This document shows positions 1-7,464 of a DNA stretch of 64,000 bases, piece after piece (position 1 is the first letter of the stretch; each line of letters begins with the position of its first letter). Position numbers and translations under genes: made by a program. The notes beneath the pieces were generated by a model. That model was not told the DNA's origin. It saw only the letters and a program-made list of their open reading frames with translations, and did no database searches. Origin of the DNA: CANJSG01 sp038203875 (GTDB lineage: Bacteria > Verrucomicrobiota > Verrucomicrobiia > Limisphaerales > CANJSG01); assembly GCA_038203875.1 (NCBI GenBank), contig JBBRDN010000001.1:1-64000 (forward strand), in the 5' to 3' direction.

Positions 1-701
1 GCCGTTTCACCCAGCGTCACGTCCTTCGCTGTCTGCGAGGAGAAACGGTCGAAGTGGCGGACGTTGCCGCCGAGACGGGCGAGCAGATCCCAGCCGCGTT
101 CCCAGCCGTAGAACTGGAGGAACGTTTCAAACATCGTGTTCATCGTCCCGCTGTTCCTAGGGTCGCCGGCGCCGACCCAGCCGAAATAGCGGGGCTGTGC
201 GAGGTCTTCCCAGCTTTCGGCAAACGGCAGGCCGGTCATTCGCTGCACTTTCGTGTTCTGCAATATGCCGAAGGTCGACAGGGCCGCGCCGAACCACTTG
301 AACTTCGCGTCGTAGATCTCCACGCCGCTGTGGTTCTGCGGAATGCCCTTCATGATCTCTGCGGGCGGTTGGTAGGCGGCGGCGAATCCCTTGTCCGCCA
401 GCAGCAGATACGGCTCGGGCCCGCCTCCAAAAAAAATGTCGATGCCGATGCCGCCGGGTTTCTTGGTAAACTCCGACTGGACGAACCGCAGCGCGTCTGT
501 CGTGCCGCCGACGTCGCGCCATTCCACCGCGGCCTCTTCGCCGAACTTCGCCGCATGCCATTTGGCGAAGCCCGCGCCGAACTCGTTACGGATGGCCTCG
601 TTGTGCGGCGAGATGATGATGACGCGGGCGGCGGCGAGCACGGCTCTGCCGCCAGAAAGAAATCCGGCCAGCAGGAACAGGCTGAAACAACGCCGCAGCA
701 T
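1..701 (-). CDS. ABC transporter substrate-binding protein, iron/thiamine type (3' end outside window)
   Basis: The reverse strand reads from an ATG at 701-699 without a stop to the window edge, giving about 233 residues. It opens with a hydrophobic signal peptide (LRRCFSLFLLAGFLSGG). The mature part begins 'ARVIIISPHNEAIRNEFGAGF' in style, the usual N-terminus of periplasmic iron, thiamine or polyamine binding proteins. It then has a glycine-rich 'GIDIFFGGGPEPY' segment and 'GDPRNSGTMNTMFE', which resembles the ligand-binding SGTG region of the FbpA/AfuA class. It should be exported and deliver a small ligand to an inner-membrane ABC importer, whose other genes would lie left of the window. 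The ligand cannot be told from sequence. A promoter-like element lies just upstream. Confidence 0.8.
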   Translation of the reverse strand, partial: MLRRCFSLFLLAGFLSGGRAVLAAARVIIISPHNEAIRNEFGAGFAKWHAAKFGEEAAVEWRDVGGTTDALRFVQSEFTKKPGGIGIDIFFGGGPEPYLLLADKGFAAAYQPPAEIMKGIPQNHSGVEIYDAKFKWFGAALSTFGILQNTKVQRMTGLPFAESWEDLAQPRYFGWVGAGDPRNSGTMNTMFETFLQFYGWERGWDLLARLGGNVRHFDRFSSQTAKDVTLGET

Positions 702-709
702 CGGACCGG

Positions 710-737
710 AAACTAGGCGGGCTGGGAGCCGAGACAA
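710..737 (-). promoter_or_regulatory. promoter TTGTCT-N16-TAGTTT
   Basis: On the reverse strand TTGTCT (737-732) and TAGTTT (715-710) are separated by 16 bases, and the -10 lies 8 bases before the ATG of the substrate-binding protein. It matches a recurring -10 form (TAGNNT) in this window. Such a short leader leaves little room for a ribosome binding site. Confidence 0.5.
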
Positions 738-774
738 GACTGGAAGGGGTGAACGATAGGACCGTGCGCTTCTC

Positions 775-809
775 CCTCTTCGTCTTGCTCGCTGGGAATG
801 ACGAAGAGG
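775..809. repeat. hairpin, CCTCTTCGTC/GACGAAGAGG
   Basis: A perfect 10-base stem (775-784 and 800-809) lies just past the stop codon of the Gfo/Idh gene. It could act as a terminator, though no T run follows. A longer related palindrome with the same CCTCTTCGTCCTGCTC core lies at 22931-22994, so it is more likely a dispersed repeat. Confidence 0.5.
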
Positions 810-825
810 AGGATTGTCGGGCGGC

Positions 826-1962
826 TTAGAGCGGCACCACCGTCTTCGTCAGGTGCGACTGGAGCGCGGCGGCGAAGAGTTCGTGGCTTAGGACGGCTTC
901 GGCGGGCGTGACGCAGCCGAACTTGCCGTTCAATTCTCCCGCCCACTCCGCCGCGTAGGCCGCCCACATCTGGAGGAAACAATCGGGGAAACCCGCTTCG
1001 AAAATGCCGCCGGTGATGACGGGGAACGGCATGCCGTGGCCGAGGTCGGTGCGTTGCCAGCACTGCTCTTTGCCGCGCACGAAGGTCCAGAGCGACTTCG
1101 GTTCCGCCGTGCTGAAACGCACGCCGCCGTCGGTGCCGAGCACTTCGATCCACCATGTGTTCGTGGCTCCCGGAGCGAGGCGTTTCATCTCCAGGCGCAT
1201 CGGGATGTCCGCCTGATCGCCGATGTCGACGTCGCAGTGGAGGATGGCGTTGTCCCACGTGTCGCACGCGGCCAGGCCGCCTTTGCCGTCAGGACGCTGG
1301 GTATAGATCTTCTGGAGCTGGGCGTGGACGCGTTTGGGTTTCCAGCCGAGCCGCGCCGGGATGTGGACGGCGTGCATCCCGAGGTCGCCCATGACGCCGA
1401 TCTCGCCGCAGAACTGGTTCTGCCGTTTCCAGTTGATCGGCTTGGTCGGGTCGAGATCGCTCGCGTGCCAGAAGCCGGCATTGATCTCGAGAACCTTGCC
1501 GAGCTTGGAAATGTTCTCCGGCGAAGCCGCCGCCACGACGCGCTGCGGGCCGGGCAGAAAGGGAAACTCCGAACTGCAACGGACGAAACGGCCGGAAGCC
1601 TTCGCGGCCTGCTCGATCTTGCGCGCGGCGGCGAGGTCGATGCCGAAGGGCTTCTCGGCCAGCAGATCCTTTCCGGCCGCGAGCACCTGGAGATAGATCT
1701 TCTCATGCAGGTGGTGCGGCACGGCCACGTAGACCACGTCGACGTCCGGTGAACGCAGCAGTTCGGCGCTGTCCTTGGTCAGGAGCTTGACGGTGGGAAT
1801 CTGGCGGAACCATTCGAGCAACGACTCCTGGAGATCGCACACGGCCGTCAGCTCGACCTTGACCGGGAAATTCTGGAGGACGAACCAGCGCGCAAAGGCG
1901 CTCGCCGCCTCACGGCCCATGAGACCCCCGCCAATGATTCCGACCCGCATCAGTTTCTTCAT
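826..1962 (-). CDS. Gfo/Idh/MocA family NAD(P)-dependent oxidoreductase
   Basis: This 378-residue protein is a probable cytoplasmic sugar or inositol dehydrogenase. Residues 6-14 (VGIIGGGLM) form the Rossmann dinucleotide-binding loop, and 'AEKPFGIDLAAA' near residue 102 carries the family EKP motif with the catalytic lysine. The C-terminal half is the alpha/beta substrate domain, including 'GEIGVMGDLGMHAVHIPARL', in the place of the family's G-D-x-G-x-H motif. Length is typical. No Tat or Sec signal is present, unlike many planctomycete/verrucomicrobial paralogues. The substrate is not predictable; the ATG start is directly followed by the Rossmann strand. Confidence 0.85.
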   Translation of the reverse strand: MKKLMRVGIIGGGLMGREAASAFARWFVLQNFPVKVELTAVCDLQESLLEWFRQIPTVKLLTKDSAELLRSPDVDVVYVAVPHHLHEKIYLQVLAAGKDLLAEKPFGIDLAAARKIEQAAKASGRFVRCSSEFPFLPGPQRVVAAASPENISKLGKVLEINAGFWHASDLDPTKPINWKRQNQFCGEIGVMGDLGMHAVHIPARLGWKPKRVHAQLQKIYTQRPDGKGGLAACDTWDNAILHCDVDIGDQADIPMRLEMKRLAPGATNTWWIEVLGTDGGVRFSTAEPKSLWTFVRGKEQCWQRTDLGHGMPFPVITGGIFEAGFPDCFLQMWAAYAAEWAGELNGKFGCVTPAEAVLSHELFAAALQSHLTKTVVPL

Positions 1963-2025
1963 ACGTGAAGCGAGAATTTGAACGGAGGCCGGTCGGGCTG
2001 GCTAGTGCGGAGTCTTGGGTTGTTT

Positions 2026-2055
2026 CGCAGGCCGGGCGAGGACGCCCGGCCTGCG
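2026..2055. repeat. perfect 13-bp hairpin upstream of the Mla operon
   Basis: CGCAGGCCGGGCG and its exact complement are separated by four bases (AGGA). It lies between the divergent Gfo/Idh gene and the Mla permease gene, about 55 bases before the latter. There is no T run, so it looks like a REP-type element of the GCAGGC family also seen at 10832, 12262 and 38765. Confidence 0.6.
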
Positions 2056-2108
2056 GAAGGTGCGACGAACTCTCTTCCCCCAAACGGATCTCGGGTTAAC
2101 GTCTCGGC

Positions 2109-2966
2109 GTGGCCGACAACGTCTCAAACGCACTGACCGATCCCGTTCCGCACGGAGTGGTCGGGCGGTTGCCCCGAGCGTTGTTGAACCGCGCCGGGCG
2201 CGAGGTCATCGGCTGGCAGGAAACCATCCGCGATCTCGGCGCGTTCGCCCTCATCACATTCGGCGCCATCGCCACCAAGTTCGGCCATGCGCGGTCGTTG
2301 ACCCGGCCGATGATCCGGCACGAGATCTACCGGTGCGGCATCCGGTTGCTGCCGATGATCTGCTTCATCGGCCTTGCGTTGGGACTGGTGATCATCGGAC
2401 AGACCGTGTCGCTGCTGACCAAGGTCGGGGCTCAGAACTACGGGGGCATGGTCATGGTCAGCGTCGTCGTGCGCGAACTCGGCCCGCTGATCGCCGCGCT
2501 GCTGGTGCTGGCCCGCGCCGGCGCCGCCAACGTCGTCGAGCTCGGCACCGCCCGGGCTTTGGGCGAGGTGGAGGCGTTGGAGTCCCTCGGGATCGATCCG
2601 GTGCATTACCTCGTCGTGCCGCGCGTCATCGGCATGGCCGTCTCGATCTTCGGACTGACGGTCTACCTGATCGTCGTCGCCATCCTGAGCGGCTTGTTGT
2701 TCGCCTTCCTCCAGGATGTGCCGATGTCTCCCAGCGACTACTTCGGCCAGCTCGCGGGGGCGTTGCTCTGGCAGGACTTCGTGCTTCTGGCCCTGAAGAC
2801 GCTCTCCTTCGGCGCTGTCATCGCTCTGATCACGTCGTTCCAGGGACTGGCCAGGCCGCTAAAGCTGGAGGACGTTCCCGCCGCCACGGCCCGTGCGGTG
2901 GGCGAAAGCGTGGTCGTCTGCGGTCTCCTGGATGCGGTGTTCCTGATCGTCTATCTGCTGATCTGA
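2109..2966 (+). CDS. mlaE: MlaE/YrbE-family lipid ABC transporter permease
   Basis: A 285-residue inner-membrane protein of the MlaE (DUF140) family, the permease of MCE transporters that move phospholipids between inner and outer membrane. The family core is clear: 'RELGPLIAALLVLARAGAANVVELGT' region (about residues 122-147), then 'ALESLGIDPVHYLVVPRV', matching the classic E-x-L-x-x-x-G-I/V-D-P-x-x-Y-L-V-x-P-R motif. Several membrane segments follow. The start is GTG at 2109; no better ATG lies upstream. It is the first gene of a three-gene set with an ABC protein and an MCE protein in the same direction, the standard Mla order. Confidence 0.9.
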   Translation: MADNVSNALTDPVPHGVVGRLPRALLNRAGREVIGWQETIRDLGAFALITFGAIATKFGHARSLTRPMIRHEIYRCGIRLLPMICFIGLALGLVIIGQTVSLLTKVGAQNYGGMVMVSVVVRELGPLIAALLVLARAGAANVVELGTARALGEVEALESLGIDPVHYLVVPRVIGMAVSIFGLTVYLIVVAILSGLLFAFLQDVPMSPSDYFGQLAGALLWQDFVLLALKTLSFGAVIALITSFQGLARPLKLEDVPAATARAVGESVVVCGLLDAVFLIVYLLI

Positions 2967-3033
2967 AGCGAAGCACGCATGGCCACGAACCAACACGGAT
3001 CAGCACCCCGCCCATGCGGCTAGGCCGTTCACC

Positions 3034-3819
3034 ATGCCCGACGCATCTTTCAACCTAGCCGAGCCCCTCGTCGAACTCGTCGACGTGACGGCCGCATTGC
3101 CGGAAGCCGATGACGCGCCCGAAGCCCGGGGTGTGAGCTGGTCGATCGAGCCCGGACAGTTCTGGGCCATCGGCGGTTTGCCGGCAGCCGGCGAAAGCTG
3201 CCTGTTGCCGACTGCGGCCGGGTTGATGCGCCCGACTGCTGGAGTCGTCCGGCTTTTCGGCCGCGCCATCGCCTCGGATACGGGCGAAACCGAGCTGCTC
3301 GAAACGCGTCGCCGCATCGGCCTCGTCTTCTCCAACGGCGGCCGCCTGTTCCGCGACCAGTCGGTCCTCGGCAACATCACCATCCCTCTCCGCTATCATT
3401 TCGATCTGCCGCTCGACGAGGCCGAGTCCCGGACGGAAGCACTGGTCGAAATGCTGGGGCTGAAGCCCTGGCTGCATCGTTCCGCGATCACGCTTCCGCT
3501 GGTCTGGCAGCAGCGCACTGCGCTGGCCCGCGCGTTGGCCCTCCAGCCCGAAGTCCTCTTCCTCGACCGCCCATTGTCGGCCCTAGATTTTTCCCACCGC
3601 GGCTGGTGGCTGGAGTTTCTCGGCGAGCTGGCGGCCGGCTTGGACGGGTGGCCGCCGGTGACCGTGGTCGTCGGCGGCGATTCCATGAAACCCTGGCTGG
3701 GGGTGGCCTCGAATTTCGCCTGTCTCGACGAAGGCCGCTGGGAAACGGTGGCGGACCCGGCCGCGTCGGACCACGATGCCCGCGATGTAACGAGACGCTT
3801 CACCCGGAAGAAGAACTGA
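3034..3819 (+). CDS. MlaF-like ABC protein with all ATPase motifs lost (pseudo-ATPase)
   Basis: By position and overall fold (261 residues) this is the MlaF subunit of the Mla complex, but it should not hydrolyse ATP. The Walker A loop reads GLPAAGES (residues 48-55), with Glu54 in place of the essential lysine. The Q-loop glutamine is Ser100. The LSGGQ signature is replaced by LPLVW (154-158). Walker B is VLFLDRP, so the catalytic glutamate is Arg179. The switch histidine is gone (VVVGGD, 211-216). Only the D-loop SALD (182-185) survives. The frame is open with normal codon use, so this is a maintained protein and not a decaying one. It may act as a structural subunit or pair with an active ATPase encoded elsewhere. 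Confidence 0.85.
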   Translation: MPDASFNLAEPLVELVDVTAALPEADDAPEARGVSWSIEPGQFWAIGGLPAAGESCLLPTAAGLMRPTAGVVRLFGRAIASDTGETELLETRRRIGLVFSNGGRLFRDQSVLGNITIPLRYHFDLPLDEAESRTEALVEMLGLKPWLHRSAITLPLVWQQRTALARALALQPEVLFLDRPLSALDFSHRGWWLEFLGELAAGLDGWPPVTVVVGGDSMKPWLGVASNFACLDEGRWETVADPAASDHDARDVTRRFTRKKN

Positions 3820-3851
3820 CGCGATCCCGTAGCCGATCCCGAATCACAATC

Positions 3852-5132
3852 ATGGCACTGCAAGATCTAACTCCTCAGCTCCGAACGCGGCTCGGCAAGG
3901 TCGAGCGCCTGGTCGGCGTCTTCGTCACTGTGGCGACGCTGCTGCTCGTCGTCGGGTTCGGCTACTACGTCCGCCACATGGCGAAGAAGAAGGGGTGGTT
4001 CGACGCCAAGGTGGAATACAGCACCGGCGTCAACAACGCGGCCGGGTTGGCCGTTGGTTCCAAGGTGAAGTTGATGGGATTTGATGCCGGAGAAATCACC
4101 GCCATCGTTCCGAACGAACCTTCCTCCACGATCGGTGTGACCGTTTTCTTCAACGTGCGCGAGCCGAACTTCGGCTACATCTGGACCGACTCGAAGGTGA
4201 AGGTCGTGTCCGGCGACCTCCTCGGCGGCCGTGTTCTGGAAGTCACGAAGGGAGCCGAATACTGGGCCCTGGCCACCGTGTCGCAGAAGGCCGGAGGGGA
4301 AATCCTGGTGCTGGACCACAAGCTCCTGAATGCGGGTTACAGGGAGATCACCAACCGGCTGGTCGAGGCCGAGGCGCTCAAGACGGGCCGGACGGTGGAT
4401 GCGTTCCGCGTCGGGGTCCTCGCGCAGAAGGGGCTCTACGATCTCCAGGACACCGTTAAGTCGAACGCCCCGCAGTTCTACGTCCGCCGGCAACCCGGCA
4501 AGGCCTACTGGATCGACGCCCAGGAATCCCGTCCCATCGGCGAACGCCTCGAACAGATCGGCGACATCGTCGAAGCCGCATTGCCGTCGTTCCTCGCCCT
4601 GACCAACCAGCTCAAGACCATCCTCGCCAGCGCCGCCTCCGCCACCGAGAAGCTTGACGCCATGCTGTCCGACGCCCGTCCCGCCGTGACCAATCTTGCC
4701 GCGTCGACGACCAATCTCGCCCAGATCCTCGCCAACGCCGCTTTCATCACCGCCAACCTGACCAACGGCCAGGGTTCGCTCGGTGAATGGCTCATCACGA
4801 CCAACATCAACGGCCAGCTCGACCGCACGTTCGGATCGGCCAACGCCGCCATCGGCTCTGCGAACGACGTCCTCATGACGGCGAACACGAACCTCCAGAC
4901 GTTGAACCGTTCGCTGGAAGGAATTGCCGGCATCACTTCGAACCTCAACGTCCAGGTTCAGGCCAACTCGAACATGCTCTCCTCGATCACCCAGATCGTG
5001 ACCAACAGCGACAACTTCATCCTCGGCCTCCAGCGCCATTGGTTGCTGCGTTCCGCATTCAAGCCCATCGCGACGAACAAACCGCCCAAGAAGAGCACCT
5101 CGCCGCCCGGCCCCATCCGTGTGCGGCCGTGA
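3852..5132 (+). CDS. mlaD: MCE-domain (MlaD-like) lipid-binding protein
   Basis: A 426-residue protein anchored in the inner membrane and facing the periplasm. One N-terminal membrane helix (about residues 19-39, 'LVGVFVTVATLLLVVGFGYY') is followed by an MCE domain (about 50-130) with the motif 'GLAVGSKVKLMGFDAGEI'. The remaining half is a long helical region rich in Ala, Thr and Asn ('TNLAASTTNLAQIL'), which in this family forms the hydrophobic tunnel or needle. The ATG at 3852 is chosen because the membrane helix starts soon after; an upstream extension of the frame overlaps the ABC gene. It ends the Mla-type operon. Confidence 0.88.
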   Translation: MALQDLTPQLRTRLGKVERLVGVFVTVATLLLVVGFGYYVRHMAKKKGWFDAKVEYSTGVNNAAGLAVGSKVKLMGFDAGEITAIVPNEPSSTIGVTVFFNVREPNFGYIWTDSKVKVVSGDLLGGRVLEVTKGAEYWALATVSQKAGGEILVLDHKLLNAGYREITNRLVEAEALKTGRTVDAFRVGVLAQKGLYDLQDTVKSNAPQFYVRRQPGKAYWIDAQESRPIGERLEQIGDIVEAALPSFLALTNQLKTILASAASATEKLDAMLSDARPAVTNLAASTTNLAQILANAAFITANLTNGQGSLGEWLITTNINGQLDRTFGSANAAIGSANDVLMTANTNLQTLNRSLEGIAGITSNLNVQVQANSNMLSSITQIVTNSDNFILGLQRHWLLRSAFKPIATNKPPKKSTSPPGPIRVRP

Positions 5133-5145
5133 GGGAGGTTTCAAT

Positions 5146-5273
5146 TCACTGGTGCACGAAGATGATCCGGCTGCCGGCGGACTCGAACCGGAAGTCGACT
5201 TTCCGGAGATCCTTCAACGCCCGGGTGATCGCCTCGTGCCGGTCCGGCGCCGCGTAGAACATTATGAAGCCGC
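5146..5273 (-). pseudogene. 3' stump of a second heptose-kinase gene
   Basis: About 128 bases match the last 43 codons of the intact kinase gene (6281-6411) at roughly 94% identity, in the same orientation. It has its own stop (TGA, where the intact gene uses TAA). The encoded changes are conservative (for example S for G, I for M, A for P), which suggests the stump comes from a paralogue that was once functional. There is no start and nothing upstream of the match resembles kinase sequence. The rest of the 5133-5439 gap holds no gene or strong structure that I can see. Confidence 0.8.
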
Positions 5274-5439
5274 TGACTGAGCCTGCTAAAAGCATGGCGG
5301 CGAGACAGCGTCGGTGAAGCCGGTCAAAAAGCGGCCACGCTCGGAAGGAGTCATGTTGGGGCTAAAACAGCCGGCAGCGGGCGCTTTGCAAAGCACGCTG
5401 ACAAACCGACCGAACCAGAGTCAAAGCGGTGCCAAGTCC

Positions 5440-6267
5440 CTAGCGGAAATAGTCGGGGATGTCCGATCCGCCAAAGACAACGTAAGCGGCTCCGTTTGAG
5501 AGAATCTGGAGATGCACCCGGACCCGTGCCGACGAAGGCGCAGTCGATGGAAGCTGGCACGGCTCCGGCGATCTAGGGTTGGCGGCCAGCAGTGACTCGC
5601 CAATCGTTCCGGAAACCGCCACCGGCAGAAATGACATGGTTTGGGAAAAACGCTCTTCGGAATCGGCCACTGCTCCGCGCGACAGCTGTAGTTCAACATC
5701 GTAGCCATTGGCCCAGCGGTTGGTGGATTCGAGATAGCGGCGTTGGTTGGCGGAGAACGAAACGATATGGGGAAAGTTTGTGAGCAAACGCATGACCTTT
5801 TCATTTCGCAGGAAGCGGCCCAGATCCGTCGTCGCAGAGAAAGCAGGCTCTGCCAACGCCTCGGGGTAGGACTTCGCCGCGATTACCGTTTTCAGTTGGC
5901 CTAAGGAGAAGTTGGTGGTCGTGCGGCCAGTTTCTGACAAAAGGCGAATGTTACTTGCGCGGATCAGGGCATCTCGAAGCAACAATTGGGTTGCCCGTGC
6001 ATGCTCTTGGGGTGCGACATCGACATCGTAGAGTAGGGAGCCCTCCATCCCGCAATGGATCGAGTTGGAAGCCATCAAAGAGTAGATGTGTCGAGACGTG
6101 ATCTTGTCCATGCCACCGATAGAGGCCACTAAAACCCTTTCATCGCGCCATGATGGTTGCTTGGCTGCGTGCAGGCGGTCGAGATAGTGGAGACTTGACC
6201 AGACAACTAGCTGCAACGCCAAGCGAACCATCCGTTGCTTAAAAGTGGATAAGGGCTGGGTTGTCAT
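5440..6267 (-). CDS. hypothetical protein, 275 residues, between two kinase 3' ends
   Basis: I do not recognise this protein. It has no signal peptide, cysteine clusters or nucleotide motifs. It begins with a basic, partly hydrophobic segment (residues 10-30), has a helical middle, and ends with a strand-rich part before 'VVFGGSDIPDYF'. Its base composition is clearly lower in GC than its neighbours, and codon choice differs, which suggests acquisition from elsewhere. It lies 12 bases downstream of the intact kinase stop on the same strand and is bounded on the other side by the kinase stump. Its uninterrupted length supports a real gene. Confidence 0.65.
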   Translation of the reverse strand: MTTQPLSTFKQRMVRLALQLVVWSSLHYLDRLHAAKQPSWRDERVLVASIGGMDKITSRHIYSLMASNSIHCGMEGSLLYDVDVAPQEHARATQLLLRDALIRASNIRLLSETGRTTTNFSLGQLKTVIAAKSYPEALAEPAFSATTDLGRFLRNEKVMRLLTNFPHIVSFSANQRRYLESTNRWANGYDVELQLSRGAVADSEERFSQTMSFLPVAVSGTIGESLLAANPRSPEPCQLPSTAPSSARVRVHLQILSNGAAYVVFGGSDIPDYFR

Positions 6268-6279
6268 GAACTGGCGTGA

Positions 6280-7263
6280 TTACTGGTGGACGAAGATGAT
6301 CCGGCTGCCGCTGGACTCGAAGCGGAAGTCGACTTTCCGGAGATCCTTCAACGCCCGGGTGATCGCCTCGTGCCGGTCCGGCGGCGCGTAGAACATCATG
6401 AAGCCGCCGCTGCCCGCGCCGAGCAGCTTGCCGCCGGTCGCACCCGACTTGCGCGCGGCCGCATACCACGCGTCGATGCGGTCGTTGCTGATCTGCGCGG
6501 CCAGGCTGCGCTTGAGTTCCCAGTTCTCGTGGATGATCTCGCCGAAGGCGTCGAGGTTGTTCCGTTCGAGCTCGGACTTGAGGTTGAAGGCGAGGTCGAC
6601 CATCCGGCGCATGGCGTCCTGTTTCTTCTTCTGCGAATCCACGGCGGACTGCTGGTTCTTCAACACCGAGGACGCGCTGCGGGTCAGGCCCGTGTAGAAG
6701 ACGAGGATGCGCTCCTGCAGTGCCGAGATCGTCGTGCGACGGCAGATGATCGGGTCGACGCTGACGGTGTCGTCGGGGTTGAAGCGGATGAAATTGAAGC
6801 CCCCGTAGGCCGCGGCGTATTGATCCTGCTTTCCGATGGGTTCGCGGCAACGCTCGATCTCGATCTCGCAGCATTCCCGCGCCAGCGTCTCGGCCGAGGC
6901 GTGCCGGCCCTGGAACGCGTGCAACGCGTGGAGCAGGCCGATGGTGAAGGTGCTGGAGGAACCAAGCCCGGTGCCCTTGGCCGGAATGTCGGCGACGCTG
7001 GTGATCTCGATCCCGCCCTTGGGCCCGGCCATCTTCATGGCTTCGCGGACGAGCGGATGTTTGATGCGTTCGATGCTTCCGGCCTCCTCCGTGCGGGAGT
7101 AGCTCACGCGGATGCGGTCGTCGAACTTCTGGTTCACCTGGATGTAGATGTAGCGGTCGATGGCGGTGGAAACGACCGCGCCGCCGAACTTGCGGTAGAA
7201 GACCGGCAGGTCGCTCCCGCCACCGACGAAGCTCATCCGCAAAGGAGTCCGGCTGATGATCAT
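6280..7263 (-). CDS. hddA: GHMP kinase, D-glycero-D-manno-heptose 7-phosphate kinase type
   Basis: This 327-residue cytoplasmic GHMP kinase most resembles HddA, which phosphorylates heptose 7-phosphate in the GDP-heptose route for LPS or S-layer glycans. The N-terminus 'IISRTPLRMSFVGGGSDLP' is the family motif 1. 'GTGLGSSSTFTIGLLHAL' (about residue 96) is the phosphate-binding glycine/serine loop. 'GGKLLGAGSGGFMMF' near residue 280 is motif 3. The ATG at 7263 is the natural start because motif 1 begins at residue 2. Related sugar-phosphate kinases cannot be fully excluded. The last 43 codons are duplicated at 5146-5273. Confidence 0.85.
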   Translation of the reverse strand: MIISRTPLRMSFVGGGSDLPVFYRKFGGAVVSTAIDRYIYIQVNQKFDDRIRVSYSRTEEAGSIERIKHPLVREAMKMAGPKGGIEITSVADIPAKGTGLGSSSTFTIGLLHALHAFQGRHASAETLARECCEIEIERCREPIGKQDQYAAAYGGFNFIRFNPDDTVSVDPIICRRTTISALQERILVFYTGLTRSASSVLKNQQSAVDSQKKKQDAMRRMVDLAFNLKSELERNNLDAFGEIIHENWELKRSLAAQISNDRIDAWYAAARKSGATGGKLLGAGSGGFMMFYAPPDRHEAITRALKDLRKVDFRFESSGSRIIFVHQ

Positions 7264-7464
7264 GTGGCGGAAGGTTGAATATCCAGACGCGCGAAGGCGA
7301 GCGGAAGAACGCTGCTCCTGGCCCGGTTCGGCGAGGTCACGTCAGCAATCAACATTGGCCCATAGGGTATCAACAAAGCATCAACAGGCCGGCCGGCCTG
7401 TTGATCAGGGACACTGCCCTGTCCCCTCTTGTGCCGTGCGGGTGCGGGCTCCTACACTCTCTCA

